NCBI GenBank assembly: GCA_002794785.1
Contig: NBBA01000004.1
Location: 1,364,001-1,428,000 of the forward strand
DNA: 64,000 nt
From: Coniferiporia sulphurascens
Taxonomy: Eukaryota; Basidiomycota; Agaricomycetes; Hymenochaetales; Hymenochaetaceae
Direction of reading: 5' to 3'
Made by a program: the position numbers and the translations under genes. The notes below the pieces were generated by a model. The model saw only the letters and a list, made by a program, of their open reading frames with translations. It had not been told where the DNA came from and made no database searches. This document shows positions 50,116 through 61,670 of the stretch, one piece after another (position 1 is the stretch's first letter; each line of letters begins with the position of its first letter).

Positions 50116-52919
50116 ATGGCGACAAGAGCTAATTCCGTTCCACATCCAACGCTTATCAAAGTAAGTGAACAAACAATCAGACACTCATGACCAATCATCG
50201 GATGATCTAACAACTATTGCAGGTCGATCCCTTCAAGTCAGCTAGGTCTTCTCATGTTCTGGAAGTCGTCCAGTTTATAATTTCTCCGCTATTCTCGATT
50301 TCCAAAGGCCTGCGGATGAGCAAAAGGTAATCCCGTTGCCGTGGTTTATTTGTCCTTGGGATTTTTTTAACTACATAAGATTATGTCCTATAGGGACTCC
50401 ACAATCGTTGGCAGTGAGTTCGCTATGGCCCCCCGGAGTTGAATCTATTTGCACATACTCCCAATCACCAGTCCAGATATTCCACCGGTCGCAACCGTCA
50501 AACCCGGAGAGGTGAGGAATATGCATCCGGAACCACTGGGTCAGCTTTCTGATATTTCTCGTCAGGTTTTCAAAGTCGAATGTGTTGGTATGGGAGGCAA
50601 CACAGTATAATGGATGCTGGCATAACCACTTAATTAATACGCAGACTGGACTGGCGCACAAATCGGGAACAATGATGGTATGTCATCCCCTTTTCTCCGC
50701 ACTGGGTTAATATCCACTATGTCCCCTAGATAGCGATGATATCAAGAATATTGATCTGACGAAGATACACAATTTGAGTGGACCAATTGCTGTTGAAGGT
50801 GCCGAGCCAGGAGGTAAGCTACTCACATCCTTGATAAACTACGGGCTGTGACAGCAATTTTAGATTGCCTGGTCGTTGATATATTGGACGGTAAGGCATT
50901 TATTAAAGCTCCTCCACACTGGTTTAATGATGCTTCTCTAGTCGCACCCTTTGAGCAGATGCCCTGGGGTTATACTGTACAATGCCTTTTTCAGCGGTCC
51001 ATAGGTTCATGTTTACAGCGTTCTCTCTATTAACAGGGCATTTTCGAGCTGGAGAATGGAGGCGGTCTTTTCGGTGTGTAAATTGGGAAATGCGTTTCCA
51101 TAACACATCCCGAACTTTTTTTTAAGCACGGGAGTTCAAAAGCCGGGCCTGCAAAGCCATATGGGACTTCAAAGGTGGGAAAGCTACTACACGCTACATC
51201 GGAGATGTCTTGAGAAACTCTTATCAGGTATTTACGCGACATCGAGGCACATTCCTGGCGTCCGCTTTGCTGGCGTATCCCATCCTGGCTTGATGTAATG
51301 CGATCAATCCCCAATTATCCGTGAAGGTCAATACTAATTTTAAATGTTCCTAGTGGGACGGCCCCGTCCGCTGAACTACTTGCAACTTGGAACAAACGTG
51401 AAGGCGAGCTCATCGCCGCTCATGCAAACTCTGTTCCTCCCGTTGCTTTCCCGCCAGAGCCGGTGGGAGCATACGTTGGGCAAGACCTTCCGAAGGATGT
51501 GATAGACAAGATTGCCAAGGAGGGGGCGCGAACAGTCCCAGGCCGCGAGCATGGAGGAAATTGTGATGTGAGCACAACGTTGTCACCAGCTTGCCTCGCA
51601 TCAGTGCTAAACTATAACGCGTCGAAATTAATGCTATAAAGATTAAAAACCTTTCCAGGCAAGCGCAGTCCGTTCCTAAATTACAGAGTATCGTGACTGG
51701 GCTCCCGGGCATTGTAGGGGCTCGAGGTGCTATTTCCCCGTCTTCGTCAAGAACGCAAATCTATCCGTCGGGGATCTGCACTTTTCTCAGGGCGATGTTC
51801 GCTTTTATCAATCTCCCTCTTATATTATAATTACTAACGGAGGCTTTGATTTTCTTTGTCAGGGGGAGGTAAGGGTTTCTTGTGTAATTCATATCCCAAA
51901 TAGCTAAGAAACTATGAGTTATCCTTTTGCGGAGCCATCGAAATGGTAAACATTATTGCGAACTTGTTCAAGTGTGGTACTTATTAATTCTACGTTTAGG
52001 CCGGTGTGATCACCTTTAGCACAAGCATTATCAAAGGAGGTGTCGAGAAGTTCGCTTTGAAGCAGCCGATTTTCCTGGTACGAATCAACAGCACAGCACG
52101 CCTATCGATTTCCCCCCATTTCTGATTTCATTCGTTTCTAAGCCCTCGCCCATTGACCCGCTCTACTCTGCTAAAGTCCGTGCCATAAACCGTAGCGCCA
52201 ACCGCAAGTTTACTTAATTGACACAATGCTTAGCTCGTATTTGAAGGGATCTCTGTGGACTATCGTATGCGCCGACGTTATACTTACACCTTTGAACGAC
52301 TTAAACTAACGATTCATTCTAGACGGGGATGGAAAGCAGTATAATATGGACGCGTACGCTTGGCAAATACATATTTTCTTTTGCGTCCTTTTCACCTGCC
52401 CCCTAGAACGGTCGCATACAAGCAAGCTGCACTGAACGCCATCGCCTATCTCATGAAGGTGCGAAACCGTCCATGTTAGCCTTTGATTCGTCTTCACCTA
52501 TTCTCGTCCATCGTCGCTTCTCTTTCAGGTCGGTTACAGTAAGTAAAGAAGAGGTTGAATGACATGATACTGTATACCCGGTTAATAAATTCGTTACCTT
52601 CAGCTCGAGAACAGGCTTGTGAGCTAGAGTCGTATTTCTTTACACTGATCATCAACACTTATTATCTTGACTTAGATCTTTTGCTTTCGGCGGCCCCGGT
52701 TGAAAGCCACGTAGGGGCAATTGTTGACTCCCCAAACGCTTGTGTTACGCTGGCTTTACCGTTGGGGATATTTGAACACGTGCGTGGCAAGACTCGTTTG
52801 TTAAAAATGACAGATCATGAACTGCTCACGCTTTGCTCCAGGATATCCTTCCGAAGGAAGAAGGACTTACCACAAAGGACTTCGGCCAGTGCGCAATTCG
52901 GAGCGACGGAGTTGTATAA
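50116..52919 (+). CDS. fmdS: Formamidase (acetamidase/formamidase family), intron-rich
   Basis: Start MATRANSVPHPTLIK at 50116, stop at 52919. About 26 introns must be removed; doing so gives a continuous protein of about 410 residues matching fungal formamidases: QKGLHNRWHPDIPPVATVKP, VECVDWTGAQIGNND, NLSGPIAVEGAEPGD, APFEQMPWGYTGIFELENGG, YATSRHIPGVRFAG, REHGGNCDIKNLSRG, GDLHFSQGDGELSFCGAIEM, and SAAPVESHVGAIVDSPNACV. It hydrolyses formamide to formate and ammonia in the cytosol, supplying nitrogen. Conserved metal/active-site regions (HNRWHPD, HGGNCD, FCGAIEMAG) are intact. Odd points: a 6-nt exon at 51863-51868 and a GC-AG intron at 51659-51717. Convergent with SVF1. Confidence 0.9.
51863..51868 (+). 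other. 6-nt microexon of the formamidase gene
   Basis: GGGGAG sits between a tttgtcag acceptor and a gtaagg donor. It supplies the Gly-Glu of the conserved segment HFSQGDGELSFCGA; without it the motif is broken. Confidence 0.65.
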
Positions 52920-53070
52920 GTTTTAAGTGGAGATGCACCTGTATTGGTTAGCCGGAACACGTAGTATCAAGTTTGTAGTTGTAAATGAAGTACATGCGAA
53001 AAGGAACTAGGGACTGTGTTTCGCGCTTTGCGACACTATCCTTGTAGTGATACAATTGGTTTCAATACAA

Positions 53071-54499
53071 TCAGGAGACAAAGGATGCTTCGTTGTAGAA
53101 GGTTCCCGGGATTTCCAGACCCGCGGACGCGCCAGGGAGGATCGTGTCCGGAGCCGTCACCTTCAGCGTTCCTGGGTTTAACCACTATACAAAGGAGGCG
53201 TCAGTAAGCCGATGGATCCGCGGTCGTGAACAATTCGTACCTGATAGATGTACGGCTTCGTCCCGGCAACGTAGCTTATCACTGCCTTTACTACGGCGGG
53301 GATTTCCGCAAGTACATCTACCTTCTCCACGAGCCCTTTCGGCTCCGACGGCGTCCCGACATCAGCCTTCACCAAGGCGGAAACTTGGCCAGGCGCGCCG
53401 CTCAAGGTCGACGGACCAGCCCAAACAAATTCAAGGTCCTTCGGCTGCGCGTACGAGGTGTCGCCATCAACAGTAGTGTTGTAATGGAACGCACGCGAGA
53501 TGAACTTTGCCTCCGAGGGCTGCTCTTCACCAGGGAGAGTCGTCTCCGCGGTGACGCACACGAGCTTTCCGCCTAGCACCAACGAGCCGAAGTTGACCTT
53601 CAGACCACCCGAACCCGCACCCTTCAAGCCATATGCGTCGAGGGTGGTAAGTTCCATCTGGATGGCCGAGACACCGCCATGTTCTTCGCTTTGGAAGTTG
53701 GCAAAGTTCCAACGGGACGCGATGAGGTTCGGGCGCATGCCCATGATCGCATGGACATACATACCCGGCCCGTTGGCTACAATAGCCTGACCTTTGTAAA
53801 TGATATGGCCACTGCATTGTGTACGGGGCCAGAAACTGTGGAAGACAGATCCCTCTGGTTTCTCCACGTCTGGTCCATAATACGAGAATCCAGCCTTGGG
53901 TCCCTTTCCGATCTTCCAGCCTGGTGCAGAAGCCGATCGCGATATGTCAAGCGTGATCTGGACATCGTCCGCAGCGTGCGCGAAGATAGTGAAGGTCTCC
54001 GGGATATCTGTCCCCGGTTTGGCCTTGTAAGTGATGGAGAACTGGTCCGACTTGCACGAGCGTTTGTCATGACCTGGTGCCGGACTGACGAAGTTGGCGA
54101 CGTTCGTCGATCTCCACACCAGCTCCTTCGTAGACGGGTTGTACATCTTGAACGTAAATTGCACGGTCGGATACCATACGCTGAGGAAGTCGTGTTATTC
54201 CGGTCTGCAGGCACGCAAGAAATAGAGTCAAACTTACCCGATGGACGAATAGATAACCTGGCATAAGATAAAAGTACCATCTTCTAAGAAGTTATAGTAT
54301 GTCTGACACTCTGTAACAAAACCCCCTGAACACATCCATTCAAGGTCCTTGGGTTCGAGCTCTCCAACGAGATCCTCGTCGGAATACCGCGAAGAGACGG
54401 GATGGAAGGTCGGCGCATTCGGGTCGATGACAGCACTGAATACGGATGAGAAATGTTAAATAATTTGCTGCCCTGAGCTCACCCCCAAAGCCAGGACAT
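53071..54499 (-). CDS. SVF1: Survival factor SVF1 (ceramide-transfer, oxidative stress)
   Basis: Reads leftward from ATG at 54499 (MSWLWG, then AVIDPNAPTFHPVSSRY) to a stop at 53071; about 390 residues. It is conserved along its length: GELEPKDLEWMCSGGFVTE, YYNFLEDGTFILCQVIYSSI, KIGKGPKAGFSYYGPDVEKPE, NFQSEEHGGVSAIQMELTT, and the end WLNPGTLKVTAPDTI to EIPGTFYNEASFVS. SVF1 is a lipocalin-like protein needed for survival of oxidative and cold stress in yeast, reported to carry ceramide between membranes. Gene complete. Confidence 0.93.
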
Positions 54500-55248
54500 T
54501 ATGTTATGGAAGCTGAGCAAGTTCTGTTCGCGGCGGAAAGGAGGTGTGAACACGGTCTGCTACCCGGAGTCGGACTGCTCGCCTCGTGAGCCGTGACCGC
54601 ATAGTAAAGGTGACCTCGCCTCACACTATATCGTAACAAATTCAACAACGGTGCACGTACAATTACCTGGTATCTTGCCGCAAACTGACATGTACGCGAC
54701 TAGCAGAAGCGAGGTTTGAAGGCAGAATTACAATATTGGCAGCCAGTATAAAACGCATAATGTAATCTGAGTACTGGCAGGTAAACTTTGCTAAGAGTTA
54801 CAGGTCCGAGTTCGGAAGGACCGGAACTCAGACCGAAGCTCACTTGAACATGATCCAGTATTTTTTTTTAAACCGCGAGTTCTAAATGATCAATTCCGAC
54901 CAGTTTAGAGCCTTCACGAGCATATGAATGGTCGTTTCCATTATTTCAGGTATGTACAATATAGTAGTACGCAATTTCTCACGATAAGAAAATACCTCAT
55001 TCAAAGTTATACCAGTTTCTGCACTCCCGGGCCGTCCAGTAGACCGAAAATGGTTTCATCAGCTACATGTATATAAAAGAACCTCTTGTTGCCGCATTTA
55101 TAACCACACGCGCTCGTACATACGCCCTTGAGCTGTTACCAACGGACATCTCTAGCTTACAGAAGTGTATACGATCTAAAGTCCTGAACCCTTAGACTCG
55201 CCGCCAACAACAGCAATTCGGTGATTCTCTGCCACACGTCGCCGTCGC
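54500..55248. other. Intergenic region between SVF1 and EF-hand genes
   Basis: About 750 bp; SVF1 promoter on the left, EF-hand gene 3' end on the right. A TATAAAAG box at about 55072 is on the plus strand with no gene downstream in that direction. Nothing else was recognised. Confidence 0.45.
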
Positions 55249-58200
55249 TCACTCCGAATCCTGAGGTGAACCAGGTTCCTGCGGTGAACCGAATTCCTGC
55301 GGTGAATCAGGTTCCTGCGGTGAACCAAATTCCTGCGGCGAACCAGGTTCCTGCGGTGAATCAGGTTCCCGCGGTGAACTAGGTTCCTGCGGTGAACCAG
55401 GCTCCTGTGGTGAACTAGGTTCCTGCGGTGACTGCCAGACCGGATCCTGTGGTGACTGGTTTGGCATAGGGTCAAGCGACTGGTCTGATTGTTGTTGCGG
55501 CTGGTCCTGTTCCCACTGCTGCCCCGGTTCTCGTGTTTCTAGTCCTTGTCCCCAGTTCTCCGACTGGTTCCTCCCACCTTGTCCACGCCACCGTTCCTCC
55601 GGTTCGTGTTCGTTACCGGATGTCCGCTCGAGGGGAGTGGACTGTTCCGGTTGAGCCGAGCTCGTCATTGCGGGAGCGGCATCATCATCCGAGTCCCATT
55701 CGTCTTCAGAATCCCAGTCGCTATAATCGCCATCTTCATTGCCCGTTTCGAAATCCGATCTGCTTTTCTGCGATAGAACGACTGAGTCAGGCGCGGTTTA
55801 TCAGTGTTATTGATTGCACTCTACCTTGTAATAATCCTCAAATAATCCGTTCGCGTAGTACCTCATCTGGGTATCCACGTCGATCCTCTGGCGTCTCCAG
55901 ATACGCCTGAGGTCGATGATTCGTCCTTTGACAACTTCCACCAAATTCTCCATATTCTCGACCATGTCCTCCGCGTCGTCCTTGTCCAAAGCTTTCTCCT
56001 TGTCGCTCATTACACTTACATGACGGGAGAGCAATAGTGCGACCAAGGGAATGAACGTCTGCAAAAAGGTTTGCCTGAGCGGAGGCCTCATATCAGCCGA
56101 CTCCGTAAGATAATGCTCACCACCTCAACCCTATCGCTTCCACAAATTGCGCTCACTGACAAATAGTCAATCTCGTATCCAGCGCTCTTTAGTCCGGCCT
56201 TGATTGTCTTTTCACTCTGATTTCGCCAGTCTTCTCTCAGTCTGGACAACTTCCTTTCTGCAGAAGCATCGAGATCGTCCATAGTATAGACGCTCCCGGA
56301 TATGACCGTCAAGGGTTCCTTGGTCTTCTCCAGGTAGTGACTGATAAAGTCTGCATTGCGATGATTCCCGGCGCGAAGATCTTCGAGCTTTCTGTACGCT
56401 TTATCTATTTTGTCCTGGTAGCTGTAAAATTGTCAATAAATAATCAGTGAATATAAAAAGCATCCCTTACTAGATGTTATCCGCGTCCCAACCATAAGCC
56501 CAACTGCGTGATCAAATTAAGACATTGTCGTTGGGTTTAAATACGCATGTCGTTTAACTTACTAGGCTATCCACTCGGAGACGGACCATTTCTCCGGTTT
56601 CTTGCGCATGAAGTCGTTGAGCTCCTCGACAGAAATATATCCGCTTGCGTCTGATAAGATATCAAAGCACTGTCTCTCATATCTTGTTAAATACGCCTAC
56701 CGTCATCAATCGCATCACCAATAGCTTTATAAAATAGGAGGTCAGCGCGGTTAGCTGCAAAACTGAAACCTCATTCAGACTAACATGGATGATCTGTAGA
56801 AAGTGAGGTCAATTCACTAATTGAATTAAACAATTCAAAGTTCTTACACTGCACTTTAGAAATTATCGTTTTCGTCCAGGCATCTTCCTTGTCCATGCCA
56901 TTCGCGATCTTATACTGTCTGAATTGAGCAGTGAAGTGATAGACTAGGGCTTTCCAATACAAGTATTTTCAGCCAGACTATATTGTAGCAGGAAAACGTT
57001 CCGAGTTTACCATCAATAAGCCTTCGACGTTTAATACTTGACTCTTTGGCAGCCTTTTTAAGACATGAGCCTCATATTTCCGGAAGAGTCAGAAAAACTT
57101 GCTTACGATTTCTTTGGAGTAGTAGCGCATGGGGTAAGTTAAGATGAATCAACCACAACTTGATCTGCCCGATCTTGCACACACCTTTCCAAACGTCCTT
57201 AATACGCATTTTAGAGGAGTGTTAGCAGAGGCTTCTCTGCAATATTTTAATACACTTACCCTCATAACGTCGTTCTCAACGAGCTCATACGGGCCCTCCT
57301 TCAACTGGGTGTTTCGTATGAGTGATCACTTCGACCCGGGACATATTGATACGGGGTGACGGTTCATACGGACGCACATCTTTTAAAATGACTTGCTTGG
57401 AATCTTCAATTTGTTTTCTAGTGAACTCGAACATGAGCAAGAAAAGTTCGCTAAGTGTGAACATAAGAGGATACGTGAGTGTCCTGTCGTATTTCGGGCT
57501 ATCGACTAGCAACACTAACCGATTCTGTCTTGATGCCTCCCTCACATCCTCTTTGACAGCTCGACAAATACTTTCACTGAATTCCACGTCTAGGTGGGAT
57601 GCAACTTCACGCAGGATCTCGTCGTTCTAAACCATCTTTAATCAGTATGCAAGTTTCTTCGAGAAATTTTAAGTGTACCCCTAGAACGACGCCCTCTCCG
57701 CCATATTGCCCGATAAGGCTGATAGCTTTGTCTTCCTTCGCGCTTCTCGCAGAGACGAATTTATACATCTCTTCAAGTTTGCTGTCTAGACGCAAAAGAG
57801 TTTCGCTGTTTCGTTTCAGACTTTCCGCATTGCCCATGAGTGTATCCGTATTGGAGACCGTAATCATAAAGACGTGTTGGTTGAGTAGGGTGTCGATTTC
57901 ACCCCTGTGTTTGCTAAGATCATCGTGGAATTCTTCAAGTTTGTCTTTGTTGCGTTTGGAATAAACAAGATGCTCTGTAAAAGCACAGGTGAGAGGTATG
58001 CCAACAATTGACGGCTAAAAGATATTCACTGAGAGTTACTTTCTTCCCGTCGTAGAATGCCCTGGAGTAGTAATTTTGAGTTCCTCGGATGTTTTGAGAA
58101 AGTTTCTTATACTGACTGACTGAACTCCCCGAAGCTCTCCATTGTTGCACAAACGCGAGTGATGAGATCACTCAATTGGCTAGCCAAAGCTGGGACAGCC

Positions 58201-58760
58201 TCGAATCCTACTTTCAGCGTCCCAAGTGTGACTAAAGTCCTTGCCTATGATAACAGCAGCATATGCAGCAGTTGTTGGCGTGATCCTTCCAGGTAGCCAA
58301 TATATTTGACTTACCATGTCTAAATGAATGAAAGCAATCTTTACATCATTGTCTCGACGCTTTGATTCCATATCAACGAGCGTCTGTTGGAAATGGCATC
58401 ATGTCGTGTATCTATTCCACAACAAACAACTCACCTGAAGAGCAGTTCCAGCAATCCCGCAGGGTGAAAACGTGTTCCCCAAGGTATTGAGCACGACGGC
58501 AACCAAAGCTGCAGGCTCCAATAAAACTTTAACAACGTCGCCAGCCTTCGACAAAACTTGGTTCTTCTTTTCCTGCGAGTTCCTGACCTTTCCCTCGATC
58601 TTGGCCAAAGTTTTCTCAGCTTCTTCAATGCTCTTCACGGCACTCTCATAGCTATTGTCTGTATTGCAAAGCTCAAAACCCAGCCATCGACGAAGACAAA
58701 AAGAACCGAGTCCTTACCCTGTCTTCCGGGACCATTCCGTTGACCGTCCGAAGCTGTCAT
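55249..58760 (-). CDS. EF-hand protein with helical N-terminus and repeat tail
   Basis: Reads leftward from about 58760 (MTASDGQRNGPGRQ; an upstream exon is possible) to a stop at 55249 in many exons. The N-terminal half is helical: a hydrophobic segment (LEPAALVAVVLNTLGNTFSP), then SKRRDNDVKIAFIHLDM and long coiled-coil-like stretches. An EF-hand loop DDDASGYISVEEL is formed across an intron at about 56650, with all calcium ligand positions filled, followed by KPEKWSVSEWIAYWAYGWD. This order is typical of an agaricomycete family annotated only by its EF-hand. The C-terminus is acidic (DSEDEWDSDDD) and ends in at least nine SPQEPG-type hexapeptides. Exact function unknown; calcium binding is inferred. 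Confidence 0.75.
55265..55426. repeat. 18-bp coding minisatellite (9 units)
   Basis: Nine tandem 18-bp units (ggtgaaccaggttcctgc and close variants) in the last exon of the EF-hand gene. Units differ mainly at two positions, changing Gly to Ser or Phe codons in the encoded hexapeptide. Degenerate units extend to about 55470. Confidence 0.9.
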
Positions 58761-59452
58761 AACTTTCTGCGCGAGAGACTCTGCGTCCTTGTACTTTCTG
58801 GCGGGCTTTTATGCTCCAAACCAGGATGTGAAATTACCGAGCGTCAATCAAACGCTGATTTCACCTGAAATTCAGATAAATATAGTAGGTTTCCTGATGA
58901 ACGTGTAATCGCACGTTTTGAATCTTATTCATCTCGAAATGTGCGGACCGAACATGCGTCACGCACATGAAGATGCGTTTGGTAACGAACGTTTCACTAG
59001 AATAACCAATGGTTTGTATGAGCATTGGGCGCCCCGTGTTGTTCGGCCGCTCTATACAAACAGAATATCACCCAGTGTGATCATCACCAAAGAATGGCGG
59101 TAACAACGATTAAGCTTAAGGAGAGATGGATCCCACAGAGGGTATCCATATTGTGAGCCGAGATTGATAATATCATTGGAATACCTAGTGTCCAGCGCTA
59201 ACCAAGTTGCCGCGTGAGACGATCTTGCGAATAAATTACGGGGACACTTCGGCCACAGATGCAGGCTATTAAACTCGTGTCAATCAGATGGATTTGGAAA
59301 GCGCAGTTCGACCCCCTGACAGGCGCCCAGCATCACCGCGGCTGATAGAAGGACACATGTGTGGATTTTGAATACACACCAAATTGCAACTATCACTGTT
59401 CATGACCTCGAGCAATGCGCCAAATGGTGCTTCAAATCGTTCGATTCACCGG
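58761..59452. other. Intergenic region upstream of the EF-hand gene
   Basis: About 690 bp; holds the EF-hand gene promoter and the 3' region of the next gene. No gene was recognised. Confidence 0.45.
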
Positions 59453-60492
59453 TCATCCCTCGCGAAAAAAAGGCTGAGTATGCGTGGCCTTCGTACAGGC
59501 TACGCCAGAGTCAAGCGCATCGGCGTCAAATGCCCAGGACATGTCATCGGTGCCTTGAGTAGCGCCTTCGGATATAATGGGCGCATAGGCGCCAGGGCGT
59601 TCTTGAAGAAGGCGGAAGTGGATCACACCCCCCTGTAATAGTCGCATGATTGTGGAGTTCTCCTGAAAGGACATCTTTGATGGATTTTTGTATTCGATTT
59701 CTGGTGGCCAGCCGAGTAAAGCAACGCCGTACGCGGAGAGCTTTCCAGGCCTAGTCCATTTCATCTCGGCATTTCTAACTCCACTCACGGCGCTACGTGA
59801 TTGTCAATATCGTAGTATGAGGACTCGCATGACACTGACCGCAGCCTAGACCGCATCTCTACGTAAAGATTGTTCTTCAAAGTCACAGCAGGAGTCTGTC
59901 TTGAGGCACCTGAAGCGGTGTCCGCTCTGTGAGTTTGTTGCGGACTGGGTCCAGAACCCAGAGACTTTCTACAGTATTCCTTGAAATTACGAGCGCCAGT
60001 AGAGCCACCGTTTCTCAGGCCACGCCAGTATTCTCGACCAGTGACGGAGCCTCCTAGAAAACCGTCGTCTTCACTATCTGCAGGATTAACGACCAAGACG
60101 AGGGAGTGATGTCCCGACACTTCCAGTAATGACTCCAATAAAGTGGAAACAGTCTGCGTTATCCCATTGACTGAGAATGCCGCCCGCATTAAGGTGGAAG
60201 ATGGACTGAATTACGGAGGTGGACCCACCTTTTGCCTCCACGCTCGTGGTATTACCGGTGTCGTTCGACGCCGTCCTGGGGTCGAACAAATATTTGCTAT
60301 GCCATTCCGCGGCCTTTTTCCTAACCTGCCGTCATGGGTATCCATGCCTTCTCGAAGCAGAAAAGAAGAGGTGCATACCTGTTCGAAATCACACCCTTCT
60401 CTGCGTGCAAACTCGCGCATGTCATCAAGGCTCTTTTCAAGAAACACACCCAATCTCTCCAGAAAGAGGGGATCATCATAAACTTGTGACAT
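59453..60492 (-). CDS. Agaricomycete protein of unknown function
   Basis: Four exons (60492-60379, 60325-60229, then from about 60180, then to 59453). It begins MSQVYDDPLFLERLGVFLEK with helical, charged sequence (DDMREFARREGCDFEQ, VRKKAAEWHSKYLFDP). The middle has NPADSEDDGFLGGSVTGREY and a Ser/Thr-rich part. The C-terminal region KLSAYGVALLGWPPEIEYKN followed by PSKMSFQENSTIMRLLQGG resembles a short domain (YGVxLxGWP...NPS...L..L..G) that I have seen in many lineage-specific basidiomycete proteins. No function is known to me. Splice sites are good and no stop interrupts it; the start may lie farther upstream. Confidence 0.6.
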
Positions 60493-61670
60493 TAGAGATA
60501 ATTCAGAGGGGTACGGTTGCCGGAGTGCGAGTCGAACTTGTTTACACAAGACGCGTAGAGGGTCCAGTTTCTCACGACGCCGGTTACAATCATATCATCC
60601 GAGTCATCACCCTCTCTAGTTTCAACATTGACATCAAACCCAAGTTTGAAAAAGATCGCGAAAACACCAGCGCTTTTTTCCGCACCGTCCTAAGAAGCTT
60701 GACCAAGGATGCAACGTCAGCCCTTGTTACTTAGAGTTCTGCATTTCGATTACTTGATTGATACTCTCACCTCGGCATCCGATATATTAAGGGCTTGTGC
60801 TGAGTTGTGTTATGAGGATAGCTGTAAGTAAGCCAGTTTACTACCGCTCTCTCTTTGCTAACGCTGTCCGTTCACTTCAGACCGATGTGTACCTTCATAC
60901 TACACACTCAACCCGTCCGTATTTCTCGCGATCACTAGGACGTACAATTCAAAATCTATGCATGCCATACATCTGCATGCAGTCAGGCCGCCTCGTTTCT
61001 TTTGCACACCACTGGATGCTGCCTCTTCCTCCTATCTACATCAAACCGTATAATTTTTTTCTGGCGTCTAAGTTTGAGTTTGAGCGCCGTCTACAAACAT
61101 GCTCTCAAACTGCTGTTGCTACGGAAAGGGTGCGTCTAGAACATGAGTTGTTTGTTGAACTCCTTTTGGATACCCTCGGCGATCTTTACGCAAGCCTCGT
61201 GTCTTGCTGATAGTCAACGTCGGCGCATATAGAATCAAGCATCAGGCCACGTTGTGGCACACATATCAACTCAGACAGCACCCGATCTCCATCCTAGCTT
61301 TCAATTGCTTCTTAGTAGCCCTGGTCGACTGATGCGCTCTCTTCAAACACTTCTCTGGAAGGATGCTACCAGCGCTTACTTTGCGAAGCGTGGGCGGACT
61401 TGACGACTACCGGTCACTGGGTATACAATTGTATATTGCTTTTTCTGTGTGTGGAATCAGGCCAAAAAAGACAGTGTTAGACGCTCGACAAGCTAGCTCA
61501 TTTCTGGATAGATTCGATATGAATACTCTGTTTTTCGACGCCTGTTTCTCGTCTCACTAATTCCCGTTTTTAACGCCAACGAACCAAGCGACAAAGAACA
61601 CTTGGTTGCTTAGACAATCGACGCTAGTGTCTATTTGCTTCCTACTTCAATAAAAATACACGAAGGAATT
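60493..61670. other. Region between two accessory genes, possible small exon-like frame
   Basis: About 1.2 kb. A plus-strand frame at 60827-61210 could be spliced (MRIA, gtaagt donor, cacttcag acceptor, then TDVYLHTTHSTRPYFS) and ends ELLLDTLGDLYASLVSC-stop. No family was recognised; it may be a young or decayed gene. The rest is unremarkable. Confidence 0.3.

Noticed and set aside
55176..55475. Minus-strand frame with HRRNLV repeats
   Set aside because: It is a second reading frame of the 18-bp repeat; the SPQEPG frame continues the spliced EF-hand protein, this one does not.
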